Source of the DNA: Palsa-504 sp963839095 | GTDB taxonomy: Bacteria > Actinomycetota > Actinomycetes > Streptosporangiales > Streptosporangiaceae | Direction: 5' to 3' | Length of the DNA: 64,000 nucleotides | Assembly (NCBI GenBank): GCA_963839095.1 | Contig: CAWIUF010000018.1 | Coordinates: forward strand, 213,452 to 277,451 | Translations under genes and position numbers: made by a program | Part shown: positions 18,094 through 26,100 of the stretch, one piece after another | Numbering within the stretch: the stretch's first letter is position 1 | How the letters are laid out: each line of letters begins with the position of its first letter | Notes under the pieces: model-generated | Databases searched by the model: none | What the model saw: only the letters and a program-made list of their open reading frames with translations | What the model was told of the DNA's origin: nothing

Positions 18094-18133
18094 GTGTGCC
18101 CCCGGGTACCATCTTGCGTACCCGGGGGCACAC
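18094..18133. repeat. 16-bp perfect inverted repeat, 8-nt loop
   Basis: GTGTGCCCCCGGGTAC at 18094-18109 is followed by an 8-nt loop (18110-18117) and its exact reverse complement at 18118-18133. As RNA this is an exceptionally stable hairpin. There is no T tract on either side, so it is not a standard intrinsic terminator. It lies between the SRPBCC gene and the decayed transporter. Confidence 0.7.
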
Positions 18134-18194
18134 ACACTACTTTCCTCGCCGCCCCGGAGGGCGATCTCGCGTACCAGCGGCCTCCGCCGTCACA

Positions 18195-18850
18195 TCGGGC
18201 TCGTCCACCCGGGGGCCGATCCCGCCAGCGTCGGGGTCATCATCGGCGCGGCCCCGCTGGCTCATCATCATCATCGCCGCCGCGATCGGCGCAGGGCACT
18301 GGCCCGGCCGCCGGATCCTGCTCGCCGCGGCGGTGGTGACCGCCGGATCCGCGGCGGCCCAGCTCGGCGGCGGCACCGGACCGGCCTGGAGCGCGGCCGG
18401 GCTGCTGTGGTCAGCCGGGGCACTCGGCGGTGTCGTGGGCTCGACCTTGCTGGCCGCACCGGTGCTGCCCCGGCTCGGCGCCCTTGCCGTCACGGTGTAC
18501 GCCTGCGGCCAGGCGGGCCTGCTGCTGCTGGCCGCCGCGGCCGTGGCCAGGTCGCGGGCGGCCCGCCGGTCCTGGTGGCGCCCACCGTGACCCAGCTGGC
18601 CGCGCTGGCCTACCTCACAGTCGCGGTCACCGCGGTGGTGTTCATCGCCTGGTTCGGGGCCATGGCACGCCTCGGGGTGGACCGCACCGGGCTGTTCAAC
18701 GGGCTGATCCCCGTCACGTCGCTGGCAGGCGTCGTCCTGACGGCACCGGCACCATCACGCCGCTTCGGTCTCTCGGAGCCCTCGCCGTCCTCACCGGCGT
18801 GATCCTCGGCCTCGGCCGGGTTCCGCAGGATCCCGCCGGTACCGTGAACC
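18195..18850 (+). pseudogene. EamA-type transporter, truncated and frameshifted
   Basis: Fragments of the C-terminal EamA half can be followed through three frames: DPASVGVIIGAAPL near 18205-18255, then the membrane segments GLLWSAGALGGVVGSTLL and VYACGQAGLLLLAAA, then AYLTVAVTAVVFIAWFGAMA with GLIPVTSLAGVVL, and finally SLGALAVLTGVILGLG. The first half of the ten-helix DMT transporter is missing and at least two shifts are needed. Unlike the single-indel genes in this window, this one looks truly decayed. Confidence 0.55.
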
Positions 18851-19045
18851 CGGCCGCCTTGCGGCTAGAGGTGGTAGCGGGAGCGATTTCATATCGCGAT
18901 GGTTCCCGCTATGACCGCGATCAGGAAAAAGAGGAAGACGTACTTGGGCCAGCGATCTAGGTAGGGCCCCGCTCCGCCGACGCGAACTCCACCAGGTGCC
19001 GCAGGGTGATTACCTCCGCGGTCGCGCTCGCCTAAAACGCACAAT

Positions 19046-19069
19046 GCCCCGGAGGAAAGCCTCCGAGGC
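19046..19069. terminator. Possible hairpin terminator (minus direction)
   Basis: The stem CGGAGG-aaag-CCTCCG, extended by GCC/GGC, is followed on the minus strand by ATTGTGCGTTTTAG, a weak T-rich stretch. It sits in the 18851-19289 gap between the decayed transporter and an SDR gene; this gap also holds the paired DnaA boxes at 19178-19198 and no gene I can support. Confidence 0.3.
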
Positions 19070-19177
19070 CGGAAGCACTGAGACGTCTAGATCGTCAAAG
19101 CTGGTCCGGGCGGAGGGCAGCGTCCCGAAAAACCCCGGCAGCCCGAAGCCAAGCCCGGCTAGCAGCGAGGCGTCAGG

Positions 19178-19198
19178 TTGTCCACAGCCTGTGGACAA
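19178..19198. repeat. Two perfect inverted DnaA boxes
   Basis: TTGTCCACA (19178-19186) and TGTGGACAA (19190-19198) form a perfect palindrome with a 3-nt centre. Each arm matches the high-GC actinobacterial DnaA box exactly. It lies about 90 nt upstream of the SDR start. Confidence 0.55.
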
Positions 19199-19289
19199 CG
19201 ACTGCGAAAACCCGGCCACGGAGGCACGTGTTGCCCGGATAGCCTCGGAGGTCATGGTTTCCGGTCCGAGGAAGGGTAGGCGGATTCTT

Positions 19290-19996
19290 ATGCCCAAGTC
19301 CATCGCCGTGTTCGGAGCCGGCCCCGGCCTCGGCCAGGCGGTCGCCCGTCGCTACGCGCGCGAGGGTTACGCCGTCGTCCTGGTGGCCCGCCGCCCGGAG
19401 CCGCTGGACCGGCTGGCGAAGGAGCTGGCCAGTGCCGGGGCGACCGCGCACGTCATCACGGCCGACCTGTCCGACACCGGTGCCACGCCCCGGCTGGCCG
19501 AGCAGATTCGCGCTAAGGCCGGCGACCTCGACGCCTTTTACTATGCGCCCACCCCGGCCACCGGGTTCGTTTCCGCCGCCAACCTGACCCCGCAGCGCGC
19601 CCAGGACTTCATGCCGCTGATCTTCTACACGATGCTGGCCCTGGTGCAGGAGTTCCTGCCGCACATGCTCGAGCAGGGGGACGGCGCCATCCTGACCGCG
19701 CAGGGCGGCAGCACCGTGCAGGGCCTGCCGAACATGAGCGGCCCCAGTCCCGCCCAGGCCGCCCAGCGCAACTACCTGCAGGCCCTGCACGCCGAGGTAG
19801 CCGAGAAAGGCGTCTACGTCGGCATGCTCTACATCGGTGCCGCCATCGGCACAGTGCCTTCCACACCGAGCTGGAGACGGCCAAGGCCGCGGGCCACCCG
19901 GTCTGGGAGATGCCGACCGTCGACCCCGACCATCTCGCCGACCTGCTCTGGACCATGCACCGCACGAGGGGCCAGCCGGAAGCCATCTATCCGTAG
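19290..19996 (+). CDS. SDR family oxidoreductase, frameshifted
   Basis: From ATG 19290 the protein opens with MPKSIAVFGAGPGLGQAVARR, an SDR nucleotide-binding motif. The active-site region is atypical (no clear YxxxK). One base is missing near 19851, where GGCACAGT should read GGCCACAGT. After the break the frame continues with AFHTELETAKAAGHPVWEMP and ends at TAG 19996, giving about 236 residues. Without correction the frame runs into non-coding DNA to 20105. Substrate unknown; it resembles short SDR proteins of the same type at 30130-30801. Confidence 0.75.
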
Positions 19997-20115
19997 TGCC
20001 ATTACATACCCGGTCATTTGGGATAAATCCGAGTGCTTAGCAGGGCCCGGAGGGTACTCCGGTATTCTTCGCCCGGTAAGCAGCCTATGTGGCCGTTGGT
20101 TGTAGGAGGAAGCCG

Positions 20116-20571
20116 ATGATCATCGCTGATGATTCTGATGCCCTCGGGGAGGTAGCGGCGGAGTACTCCGCGGGATTCCTCCTCGAGGCCCATCTGGAGG
20201 CATTCCTCGTCGGCAACTGGAAGTCAATCAACTGGGGCCGGCTATTGCGGATCTGCGAAGGCCCGGATGGCACGTCAGGGCATCAATTTGTTACGCCCAT
20301 CGGCCGTCTTGACTTCTTGTGCATCGATCAGGTGACCGATGGGCTGGTCGTCGTGGAACTAAAGCGGGGACGGCCATCGGATATGGTCATCGGCCAGATA
20401 GCGCGCTACATGGGATATGTCCGCAGCCAGCTGGCTATGCCCGGGCAGTCGGTCGAAGGACTCATCATCACGTCGGAGGCGGACGACGCCCTGCGTTACG
20501 CCGTGGCGGCCTTTCCCGGCCTGGCGCTCATGACCTACGAGGTCACCTTCGAGCTCAGCCCGGTCGATTAG
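20116..20571 (+). CDS. NucS/PDDEXK-like nuclease-domain protein
   Basis: The protein is 151 residues from ATG 20116, with TAGGAGGA directly upstream. The C-terminal half has the nuclease pattern PIGRLDFLCID (acidic Asp), VVVELKRG (ExK) and GQIARYMGYVR, which strongly resembles the C-terminal catalytic domain of NucS/EndoMS mismatch endonuclease. The N-terminal DNA-binding domain of NucS is replaced by about 60 residues of helix. It is probably a DNA endonuclease of unknown specificity. It is not the genomic NucS, which is larger (about 220 residues). Confidence 0.7.
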   Translation: MIIADDSDALGEVAAEYSAGFLLEAHLEAFLVGNWKSINWGRLLRICEGPDGTSGHQFVTPIGRLDFLCIDQVTDGLVVVELKRGRPSDMVIGQIARYMGYVRSQLAMPGQSVEGLIITSEADDALRYAVAAFPGLALMTYEVTFELSPVD

Positions 20572-21538
20572 CCGCCTGGTCCCACCAGCTGAGCACGCGC
20601 ATCGCCTGGAGGGTCACCCAGCGGGACGGCTGGCCTTCTCCGTCGTCCACCTCGAACCAGACCCGGCCGGGCGGGGTCCAGTCGAGCAGCCAGCGGCCGT
20701 CCGCCAGTCGCTTGGACCGGACGTGCTCGGCGGCTTCGCCGAGCCTCGGGTCGGGTGCGCCGCCGGTCAGGATCGCGGCGGAGCGGAAGTAATCCAGGGC
20801 CCGCAGGACGTCATAGCGCCATCGGCTCGGATGCGCGAAGCGCAGGAACTGCTCGTCGGCCGGCTCGCCGGTACTGAGCCGGCGGAACAGGCGGCGCTCC
20901 AGGAGATACTCCTCACCCGACGTGCGCGCCGCCCGGGATTCAGGGGTGCCGCCGGTGGCTCGCTCGTACTCCAGGAGCCCTTCCAGCACGTTGATGGTCG
21001 TGTCGAACGACGTGCGCACCGAGCCGTTGGCGCGCTCGCAGTTCCAGCCGCCGTCGTCGAGACGCTCGCCGGTCAGCCTGGCGACCACCGGCGAGACGTC
21101 GACCCCGTAGTAGGCGCCGTCGGCCACGGTCCGGCCGTTGATGCACTCCTCGACCTCGCCCTCCCAGAAGGGCTGGCCGCCCTCCTCCCAGCGCGAGCTG
21201 GCGCCGATCAGCGTGACGGCACGCCGGGCCGGGGCCGAGGAGGGATCGAGACCGAACTCCCGGAGCTGTGACAGCGAAAACGACGTGGCCGTCCACGGCT
21301 GGCCCACCTGGTGCCACTCGCGGGCTTCGAAGTCACGCGGGATGAAGGCGCCGCCCGCCCACTGCCCGTCCTCGTCCTCGTAGGCGAGCAGCCGGGCTCC
21401 CCAGCCCTCGGTGGCCACCTTGGCCCGCTCCGCCCTCCACTGCGCTTCCGGTACGTCGAGCAGGTCACGCATTACCTGCCAGCGGATCGACGGATCGGAG
21501 TCCAGCAGCCAGTCGATCACCGAGCCCGAGTCAGCCAT
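20555..21538 (-). CDS. Squalene-cyclase-like alpha/alpha-toroid protein
   Basis: The protein is 327 residues. It resembles proteins often labelled squalene cyclase in actinomycetes: repeated helical segments with DGQWAGG, DDGGWNCERANGSVRTSFDTT and DGRWLLDW, the QW-like repeats of terpenoid cyclase toroids. The DxDD catalytic motif of true squalene-hopene cyclases is not seen, so cyclase activity is doubtful. It overlaps the start region of the upstream DUF1801-type gene by 22 nt and converges on the nuclease gene with a 17-nt overlap. Confidence 0.65.
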   Translation of the reverse strand: MADSGSVIDWLLDSDPSIRWQVMRDLLDVPEAQWRAERAKVATEGWGARLLAYEDEDGQWAGGAFIPRDFEAREWHQVGQPWTATSFSLSQLREFGLDPSSAPARRAVTLIGASSRWEEGGQPFWEGEVEECINGRTVADGAYYGVDVSPVVARLTGERLDDGGWNCERANGSVRTSFDTTINVLEGLLEYERATGGTPESRAARTSGEEYLLERRLFRRLSTGEPADEQFLRFAHPSRWRYDVLRALDYFRSAAILTGGAPDPRLGEAAEHVRSKRLADGRWLLDWTPPGRVWFEVDDGEGQPSRWVTLQAMRVLSWWDQAANRPG

Positions 21539-22049
21539 GCCGGCGAGGTTACCAACAGCTGGCCAGCAGGGTCAGCCGGGCGTGCCCGCTTCACCAGCTC
21601 GGCGATCCTGGCGTCGACATCGGAGGTCAGCTCGGTCACCGCGTAGGCCGTCGGCCACATGGCGCCGTCGTCGAGGCGGGCCGGGTCGCTAAAGCCGAGC
21701 TCGGCGTACCTCACCTTGAACTTCTGCGCCGGCTTGAAAAAACAGACGACCTTGCCGTCCCTGGCGTACGCGGGCATCCCGTACCAGGTCCGTGGCGCGA
21801 GCTCGGGCGCACAGTCCTTGACGATCGCGTGCAGCCGCTCGGCGATCGCCCGGTCCGAGTCCGCCATCTCGGCGATCTTCGCGAGCACGTCGCCTTCCTC
21901 GTCCGCCTTGGATGTGCGGGAACCGCTGCGGCGCGCGGACGCCTTCAGCTCCCTGGCGCGCGCCTTCATCGCGTCACGTTCGTCGTCGGTGAATCCGTCG
22001 TACCCTGGCCGCCCGCGGTGGTGCCTTGGCCCTTCTTGGTGTCCGTCAT
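21517..22049 (-). CDS. DUF1801 / YdhG-type iron-chaperone-like protein, frameshifted
   Basis: From ATG 22049 the frame opens MTDTKKGQGTTAGGQG. One missing G in the CCC run at 22003-22005 (plus strand) then shifts it; the downstream frame reads YDGFTDDERDAMKARARELK and RTWYGMPAYARDGKVVCFFK, the DUF1801 core. The repaired protein is about 177 residues. Family members resemble frataxin-like or YdhG proteins. The physiological role is not established here. Confidence 0.7.
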
Positions 22050-22146
22050 CGGAATGCCTTCCCCATAGGTTTGACCGGGACAAACTTCATGCTAGACACG
22101 GCCCGGTGACCGGGGCTTCTCGATTCCTGACCGAACGGAGCAGCTG

Positions 22147-22909
22147 TTGAGGTACATCGCCGTCGAGCGTCGCGGTCCACAGCTGTGGATAACTTTCGAC
22201 CGTCCGGACAAGCTGAACGTGCTGCACGCCGAGGACCTGCCCGGGCTCCTGGACGTCATCGCGAACCTCGATCCCGGTGTCACGGGGGCTGGTCTTCACC
22301 GGCGCCGGGACGAAGGCGTTCAGCGCGGGGATGAATATCGAGGCGTTCGTCGGCATGGACCGGGCCAGCGCCAAGCCGTTCATCGGGCAGCTCGCCGGGA
22401 TCATGCGCGCCATCCGGCGGGCGCCGGTCGTCACCGTGGCCGCGGTCAGCGGGTACTGCCTGGGCGGGGCGTTCGAGCTCGCCCTGGCGTGCGACCTCCG
22501 GGTGGCCACCACGACGGCGGCCTTCGGCCTGCCCGAGATCAAGGTCGGCGTGCCGTCCGTCATCGACGCGGCCCTGCTGCCCGGTTTCGTCGGCCTCAGC
22601 AAGGCCCGCGAGATGATCCTGACCGGCGATCTCTACACCCTCGACCAGCTCCCGCCGCACAGCATCGCCAACGTCGTCACCGAGCCGGGCTTGCTTAGTG
22701 AGGCCACCGGGCGCCTGCTCGAGCGGACCGCGACGCATACCCGCACCGTCACCGCCGCCCAGCGGCGGCTCTTCGACCTGTGGCTCAACCAGCCGCTCGA
22801 CGTGGCAGTGGAGCGGAGCACGGACGAGTTCGCGGGGATGTTCGGCACGCAGGAAACCCGGGACCAGATCGCGAGCCACTACCGGCGGATCACTGGTCGC
22901 GGCTCGTAA
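22147..22909 (+). CDS. Enoyl-CoA hydratase/isomerase family protein, frameshifted
   Basis: The gene starts at TTG 22147 with GGAG upstream. The first frame gives MRYIAVERRG and LWITFDRPDKLNVL; the second gives LVFTGAGTKAFSAGMNIEAF and VTVAAVSGYCLGGAFELALACD with the crotonase oxyanion loop. One extra base at the GGGGG run near 22283-22287 separates them. The repaired protein is about 253 residues. The catalytic Glu pattern of a hydratase is only partly visible (GLPEIKVG). It acts on acyl-CoA thioesters, substrate unknown. The opening contains a perfect TTATCCACA DnaA box on the minus strand (22184-22192). Confidence 0.75.
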
Positions 22910-22957
22910 CGCGCCTGTTCATGATGGCGGTAGCAGGAGGACGGAGTGCAGTGCGAG

Positions 22958-23515
22958 TTATGACCAGAGTTCGAACGGTTCATCGATTTCCTCGCCGCCG
23001 AGGAAGGCGTCGAGCAGCGCGGGCAACTGGCCGGGGTAGAAACGCTCGCTACTGTGGCGGACCTCCGGCGGCGGCCACCAGCGGAAGCCGACGTAGTCCT
23101 CCTTTTCGTAATCCAGGCGCAGTGACTCGTCGATGCGCGGCCTGGGCCCCGGCAAGCGCAGTGTCACGATCACCTCGTCTTGCACATGCCGTGACTGCCG
23201 GTGCTTGAACGATGCCCGGCGCCTCCAGTTCGGCGGCCCGACTTGGGAGGGTGCGGCAATGATCCCGGTTTCCTCGCGGAGTTCCCTGACCGCGGCGTCT
23301 CGGTAGGTCTCGCCGGGCTCTAGGCCGCCACCGGGCAGTTCCCACCAGGTCCCGAGCTCCGGGTAGTCGATATCGTGGGTGTGGAAAAGCAGCAGCCTGC
23401 CTTCGAGGTCGAGTACGACGAGCCGTACCGCGCTGCGTTCGATGACTGGCAGGTCGTCCGGCAGCGGCACGTGGCCGCCGTCTGGGACCGGGCGTCCGCG
23501 ACCGGAGCGGCGCAC
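22958..23515 (-). CDS. Nudix hydrolase
   Basis: The protein is 185 residues from GTG 23515, four bases after the stop of the membrane-protein gene. The Nudix box is intact (GGGLEPGETYRDAAVRELRE followed by ETGI). It hydrolyses a nucleoside diphosphate linked to another moiety; the substrate is unclear. Position suggests co-transcription with the PadR regulator and membrane protein upstream. Confidence 0.85.
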   Translation of the reverse strand: MRRSGRGRPVPDGGHVPLPDDLPVIERSAVRLVVLDLEGRLLLFHTHDIDYPELGTWWELPGGGLEPGETYRDAAVRELREETGIIAAPSQVGPPNWRRRASFKHRQSRHVQDEVIVTLRLPGPRPRIDESLRLDYEKEDYVGFRWWPPPEVRHSSERFYPGQLPALLDAFLGGEEIDEPFELWS

Positions 23516-23519
23516 CCGC

Positions 23520-24101
23520 TTACCCTTTCTGGCGGAGCGCGGGTGTTCCGCGGATGGCTGTGCCCAGCATGGCGAATCCGACGGTGAACATGACCGCGAT
23601 GGCCGGCCACTGCAGGGCGCTGGGAAGGTAGAGGGCGGCGAACCAGGAGCGGTAGGTCCCGCCGCTGGCTTTCACGATGAGGGGGGCCAGGCCCTGAGCC
23701 ACGAGCGGGATCCAGCACAGCCACCAGCAGGTGGCAGGCAGCAGGACCCGGCGCCCGTCGCGGGTCTGCCACCAGGCCGCGGTCCCCTCGCGCACGACGT
23801 TCACGGTCAGCCGCGGGCCGCCGTGGCCACTGCGGATCGTCTCGCGCAGCAACTCGGCGAACTCCCGCCCGTACCGGGATTGCCAGCGCGGCGGGTACGA
23901 CGACAGCAGCCGCGCGACCCGGCGCTCAACGCGTGCTTCTGAGCTGCGGTCGCGATCCCGGTAGGCGCCGGCCAGCGACAGCGCCAGCCAGGCGAGGCCG
24001 ACTGGCCACAGCGCGACCCAGCACAGCACCAGGGGCGGTATGCACTTCCAGCCCCAGCGCTCGAACAGCTTCGATGTGATCGTTCCCAGGTCAGCGGTCA
24101 C
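23520..24101 (-). CDS. Membrane protein linked to PadR regulator
   Basis: The protein is 193 residues with about four membrane segments: CIPPLVLCWVALWPVG near the N-terminus, LPATCWWLCWIPLVAQGLAP in the middle and two at the C-terminus. A soluble stretch with ARLLSSYPPRWQSRYGREFAE resembles the helical prefix domain seen in PadR-associated permease-prefix proteins. It starts at GTG 24101, four bases after the PadR stop. It is probably the regulated target or partner of PadR; function unknown. Confidence 0.6.
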   Translation of the reverse strand: MTADLGTITSKLFERWGWKCIPPLVLCWVALWPVGLAWLALSLAGAYRDRDRSSEARVERRVARLLSSYPPRWQSRYGREFAELLRETIRSGHGGPRLTVNVVREGTAAWWQTRDGRRVLLPATCWWLCWIPLVAQGLAPLIVKASGGTYRSWFAALYLPSALQWPAIAVMFTVGFAMLGTAIRGTPALRQKG

Positions 24102-24105
24102 GGTG

Positions 24106-24438
24106 TCACCAGGCCCGCGGACAGCCGCGCAGGCCCAGGTCCGCGATCCGGCGCTGCATGGTCAGGTGCTCCCGCAGCGCCTGCTCGCCCGGCGGGGTCA
24201 GCCGGTAGGGCTGGCGGCGGCCGTCCGGGCCCGTGGGCTCGATGAGGCCGCCCTCGACCAGTCGCGTGAGCGCCGCGTACAACGTGCCCGGCTGGAGCCT
24301 GACACCGGCGAATCCCTCGATGTCGTTGATGAGCGCGTAACCGTGCTTGGGGCCCTCGGCCAGGCTGGACATGACCCAGGTCGCTGGTCCCGCGTACCGG
24401 CCGAGGCCCTCCACGCTGCTTCTCGCGTCGCGTCCCAT
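24106..24438 (-). CDS. PadR family transcriptional regulator
   Basis: The protein is 110 residues. It carries the PadR winged helix: WVMSSLAEGPKHGYALINDI, GTLYAALTRLVEGGLIEP and YRLTPPGEQALREH. It is the first gene of a short operon with the membrane protein and Nudix hydrolase. A 28-bp inverted repeat lies just upstream of its ATG and is the likely autoregulatory operator. Confidence 0.9.
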   Translation of the reverse strand: MGRDARSSVEGLGRYAGPATWVMSSLAEGPKHGYALINDIEGFAGVRLQPGTLYAALTRLVEGGLIEPTGPDGRRQPYRLTPPGEQALREHLTMQRRIADLGLRGCPRAW

Positions 24439-24453
24439 GGGCCGACTTTATTA

Positions 24454-24481
24454 CGCCTTACGGTATACCGTCAAGCGTACT
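24454..24481. promoter_or_regulatory. Probable PadR operator
   Basis: A 28-bp nearly perfect dyad: the centre ACGGTATACCGT (24462-24473) is exact, and outer arms TACGC/GCGTA match. A TTGACG hexamer for the minus-strand promoter falls inside it, so a bound repressor would block polymerase. It starts 16 nt upstream of the PadR ATG. Confidence 0.65.
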
Positions 24482-24529
24482 ACTGGAGAGGACGCGGCCG
24501 CTGAGTGGGAGACAGTCGCAAAATAGGGG

Positions 24530-25627
24530 TCACCGCCCGTGTCGCTGGGCGGCCTCGCGCATGCGCTGCTGGGTCTCGGCTGCGATATCGGCGGTGGCTA
24601 CCGGGAACGATGAGGGCTCTTCCGAGTCGTCGGGGGCTATCCCCACGCTGAACAGTTCGCTGTTCAGCCGGATGGGCGCGCCGGTCACCACGGCCAGGTT
24701 CACGGCGTCGCTCGGGCGCGCGTCGACCTCCCGGGGCCCGTCCGGTCCCTGCACCACGACGCAGGCGTAGAAAACCGACTCCAGCAGGCGAGTGATCTGC
24801 ACTTCGGTGATCTGGGACCCGGCCGCCTCGACCAGCCCGGCCGCCAGCTTGTAGGGGAACGGGCGCGGCGTCTCGACCGACTCCAGCACCAGGGCGAGCG
24901 CCGCGGCCTCGGCGGGCCCGATCCAGATGGGAAGGCTGCGGTCACCGCCGCGCTCGGTCAGGATCATCACGTGCTCGCGCTGCTGCGGCTCCTCACCGGA
25001 GTTCCTGCGAATCCCCGAGACCGTGACCTCGACCCATTCCGCTGTATCCGTCGTCACTGTGCTTACCTCCGGGGTTGTCGTGAATTGAACGAGCTTCGGG
25101 GCCAGCGCGGCCCGCGCCTGATGCAGCCGCGCCTTGACCGCCCCGACCGAGATACCGAGTTCAGCGGCGACCTCGCGGTGGCTCAGGCTCTGCAGGTAAA
25201 ACAGCCGGACGGCGTGCTGCTGGCCGTCGGCCAGCGTGGCGATCGCACCGCGCACACGCGCCGCGGTATCGGCGGTCTCGGCCACCTCGGCCGGATCGGG
25301 GGAACCCGATACCAGGTCCGGCAGCAGGCCTGGCACCTCCGGCTGAAGCTGCCGCAGCCATCTCCGGGACACGTTCAGCGCTATCCCGCAGAACCAGGCG
25401 CCGAACCGGTCCGGCGAACGCAGGCGCTCCAGGTCGGTCATGGCCGCGACCGCGGCCTCCTGCACCGCATCGCGTGCCAGGTCCGGCGAACCGAGGACCC
25501 GTCCGGCCAGCAGGACCGCGACGTCCCAGTGCCTGCGCAGCAGTTCCGCCACCGGCTCCTTCGACCCTAGCCGCGCCTCACCTACGAGCTCGGCATCTGA
25601 CGGCAGATCACGCCGGGGCTGTCCCAC
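24530..25627 (-). CDS. ECF-type sigma factor fused to bifunctional nuclease (BFN/DUF151) domain
   Basis: The protein is 365 residues. The first half is an ECF-like sigma factor: region 2 at about residues 25-90 (VLGSPDLARDAVQEAAVAAM, FGAWFCGIALNVSRRWL) and region 4 helix-turn-helix at about 135-180 (SHREVAAELGISVGAVKARL). From about residue 195 it becomes a BFN/DUF151 domain (MILTERGGDRSLPIWIGPAEA, RPSDAVNLAV). BFN proteins are normally separate enzymes with RNase/DNase activity. The frame is open with no stop or indel, so the fusion looks genuine. No anti-sigma gene is adjacent. Confidence 0.85.
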   Translation of the reverse strand: MGQPRRDLPSDAELVGEARLGSKEPVAELLRRHWDVAVLLAGRVLGSPDLARDAVQEAAVAAMTDLERLRSPDRFGAWFCGIALNVSRRWLRQLQPEVPGLLPDLVSGSPDPAEVAETADTAARVRGAIATLADGQQHAVRLFYLQSLSHREVAAELGISVGAVKARLHQARAALAPKLVQFTTTPEVSTVTTDTAEWVEVTVSGIRRNSGEEPQQREHVMILTERGGDRSLPIWIGPAEAAALALVLESVETPRPFPYKLAAGLVEAAGSQITEVQITRLLESVFYACVVVQGPDGPREVDARPSDAVNLAVVTGAPIRLNSELFSVGIAPDDSEEPSSFPVATADIAAETQQRMREAAQRHGR

Positions 25628-25715
25628 GCCTTATAGTGTCTCCGCGCCGCTCCCGGGTTAGCTTCGTCCGGGTGCGGACCTGACACGCCGCAGGAACCTC
25701 GGAAAGATCCGATCC

Positions 25716-25724
25716 TGTGGATAA
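25716..25724 (-). repeat. Perfect DnaA box TTATCCACA
   Basis: TGTGGATAA on the plus strand, in the 25628-25926 gap. The same gap holds, at about 25738-25853, a coding-like stretch (AADVVAAQVGKTLEELAAWR and onward to a TAG) that may be the C-terminal remnant of a lost gene; it has no start and I cannot identify it. Confidence 0.4.
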
Positions 25725-25926
25725 CAATGGCTGGGTGCTGCCGATGTGGTCGCCGCCCAGGTCGGTAAGACGCTGGAGGAACTGGCCGCGTGGCGTCCCG
25801 AGCTGCCGACCCGCGGCCGCCGGGCTGGGAGACAGCCGCGAAAGTAGCCCGGTCAGGCCGGGGAGACCTCCGGGTCATGACTGTACCCACGGGCGGCTAA
25901 CCGCTCGTGGGCTGTGCGCTGGCCGG

Positions 25927-26100
25927 TCAGCCCTTGACCGACTTCACGAGACGGGTCCAGTCGGCGGGAGTTACTCGCAGGACCGGGCCGGTGCCGTGCT
26001 GGGTCGTGTCGCGGACGAGGACCGCGCCGGACGCGTTCCCGGCTTCCACGCAGTTCGCTCCGTTTCCGCTATAGCTGCTCTTACGCCACGCTGGGTTCAT
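25927..26100 (-). CDS. DUF397 domain protein
   Basis: The protein is 57 residues from ATG 26100, which overlaps the XRE stop as ATGA. The DUF397 signature is clear: WRKSSYSGNGANCVEA, then VLVRDTTQHGTGPVL and a final FW/DW-like segment. These small proteins accompany DUF5753-type XRE regulators in actinomycetes (the WhiJ-type systems of Streptomyces) and are thought to modulate them or act as small effectors. Confidence 0.9.
   Translation of the reverse strand: MNPAWRKSSYSGNGANCVEAGNASGAVLVRDTTQHGTGPVLRVTPADWTRLVKSVKG

Noticed and set aside
18889..19040. Minus-strand peptide ending YLDRWPKYVFLFFLIAVIAG, like a small membrane protein tail
   Set aside because: No convincing start codon or ribosome site in frame and the upstream part looks non-coding; may be a relic but not supportable as a gene.
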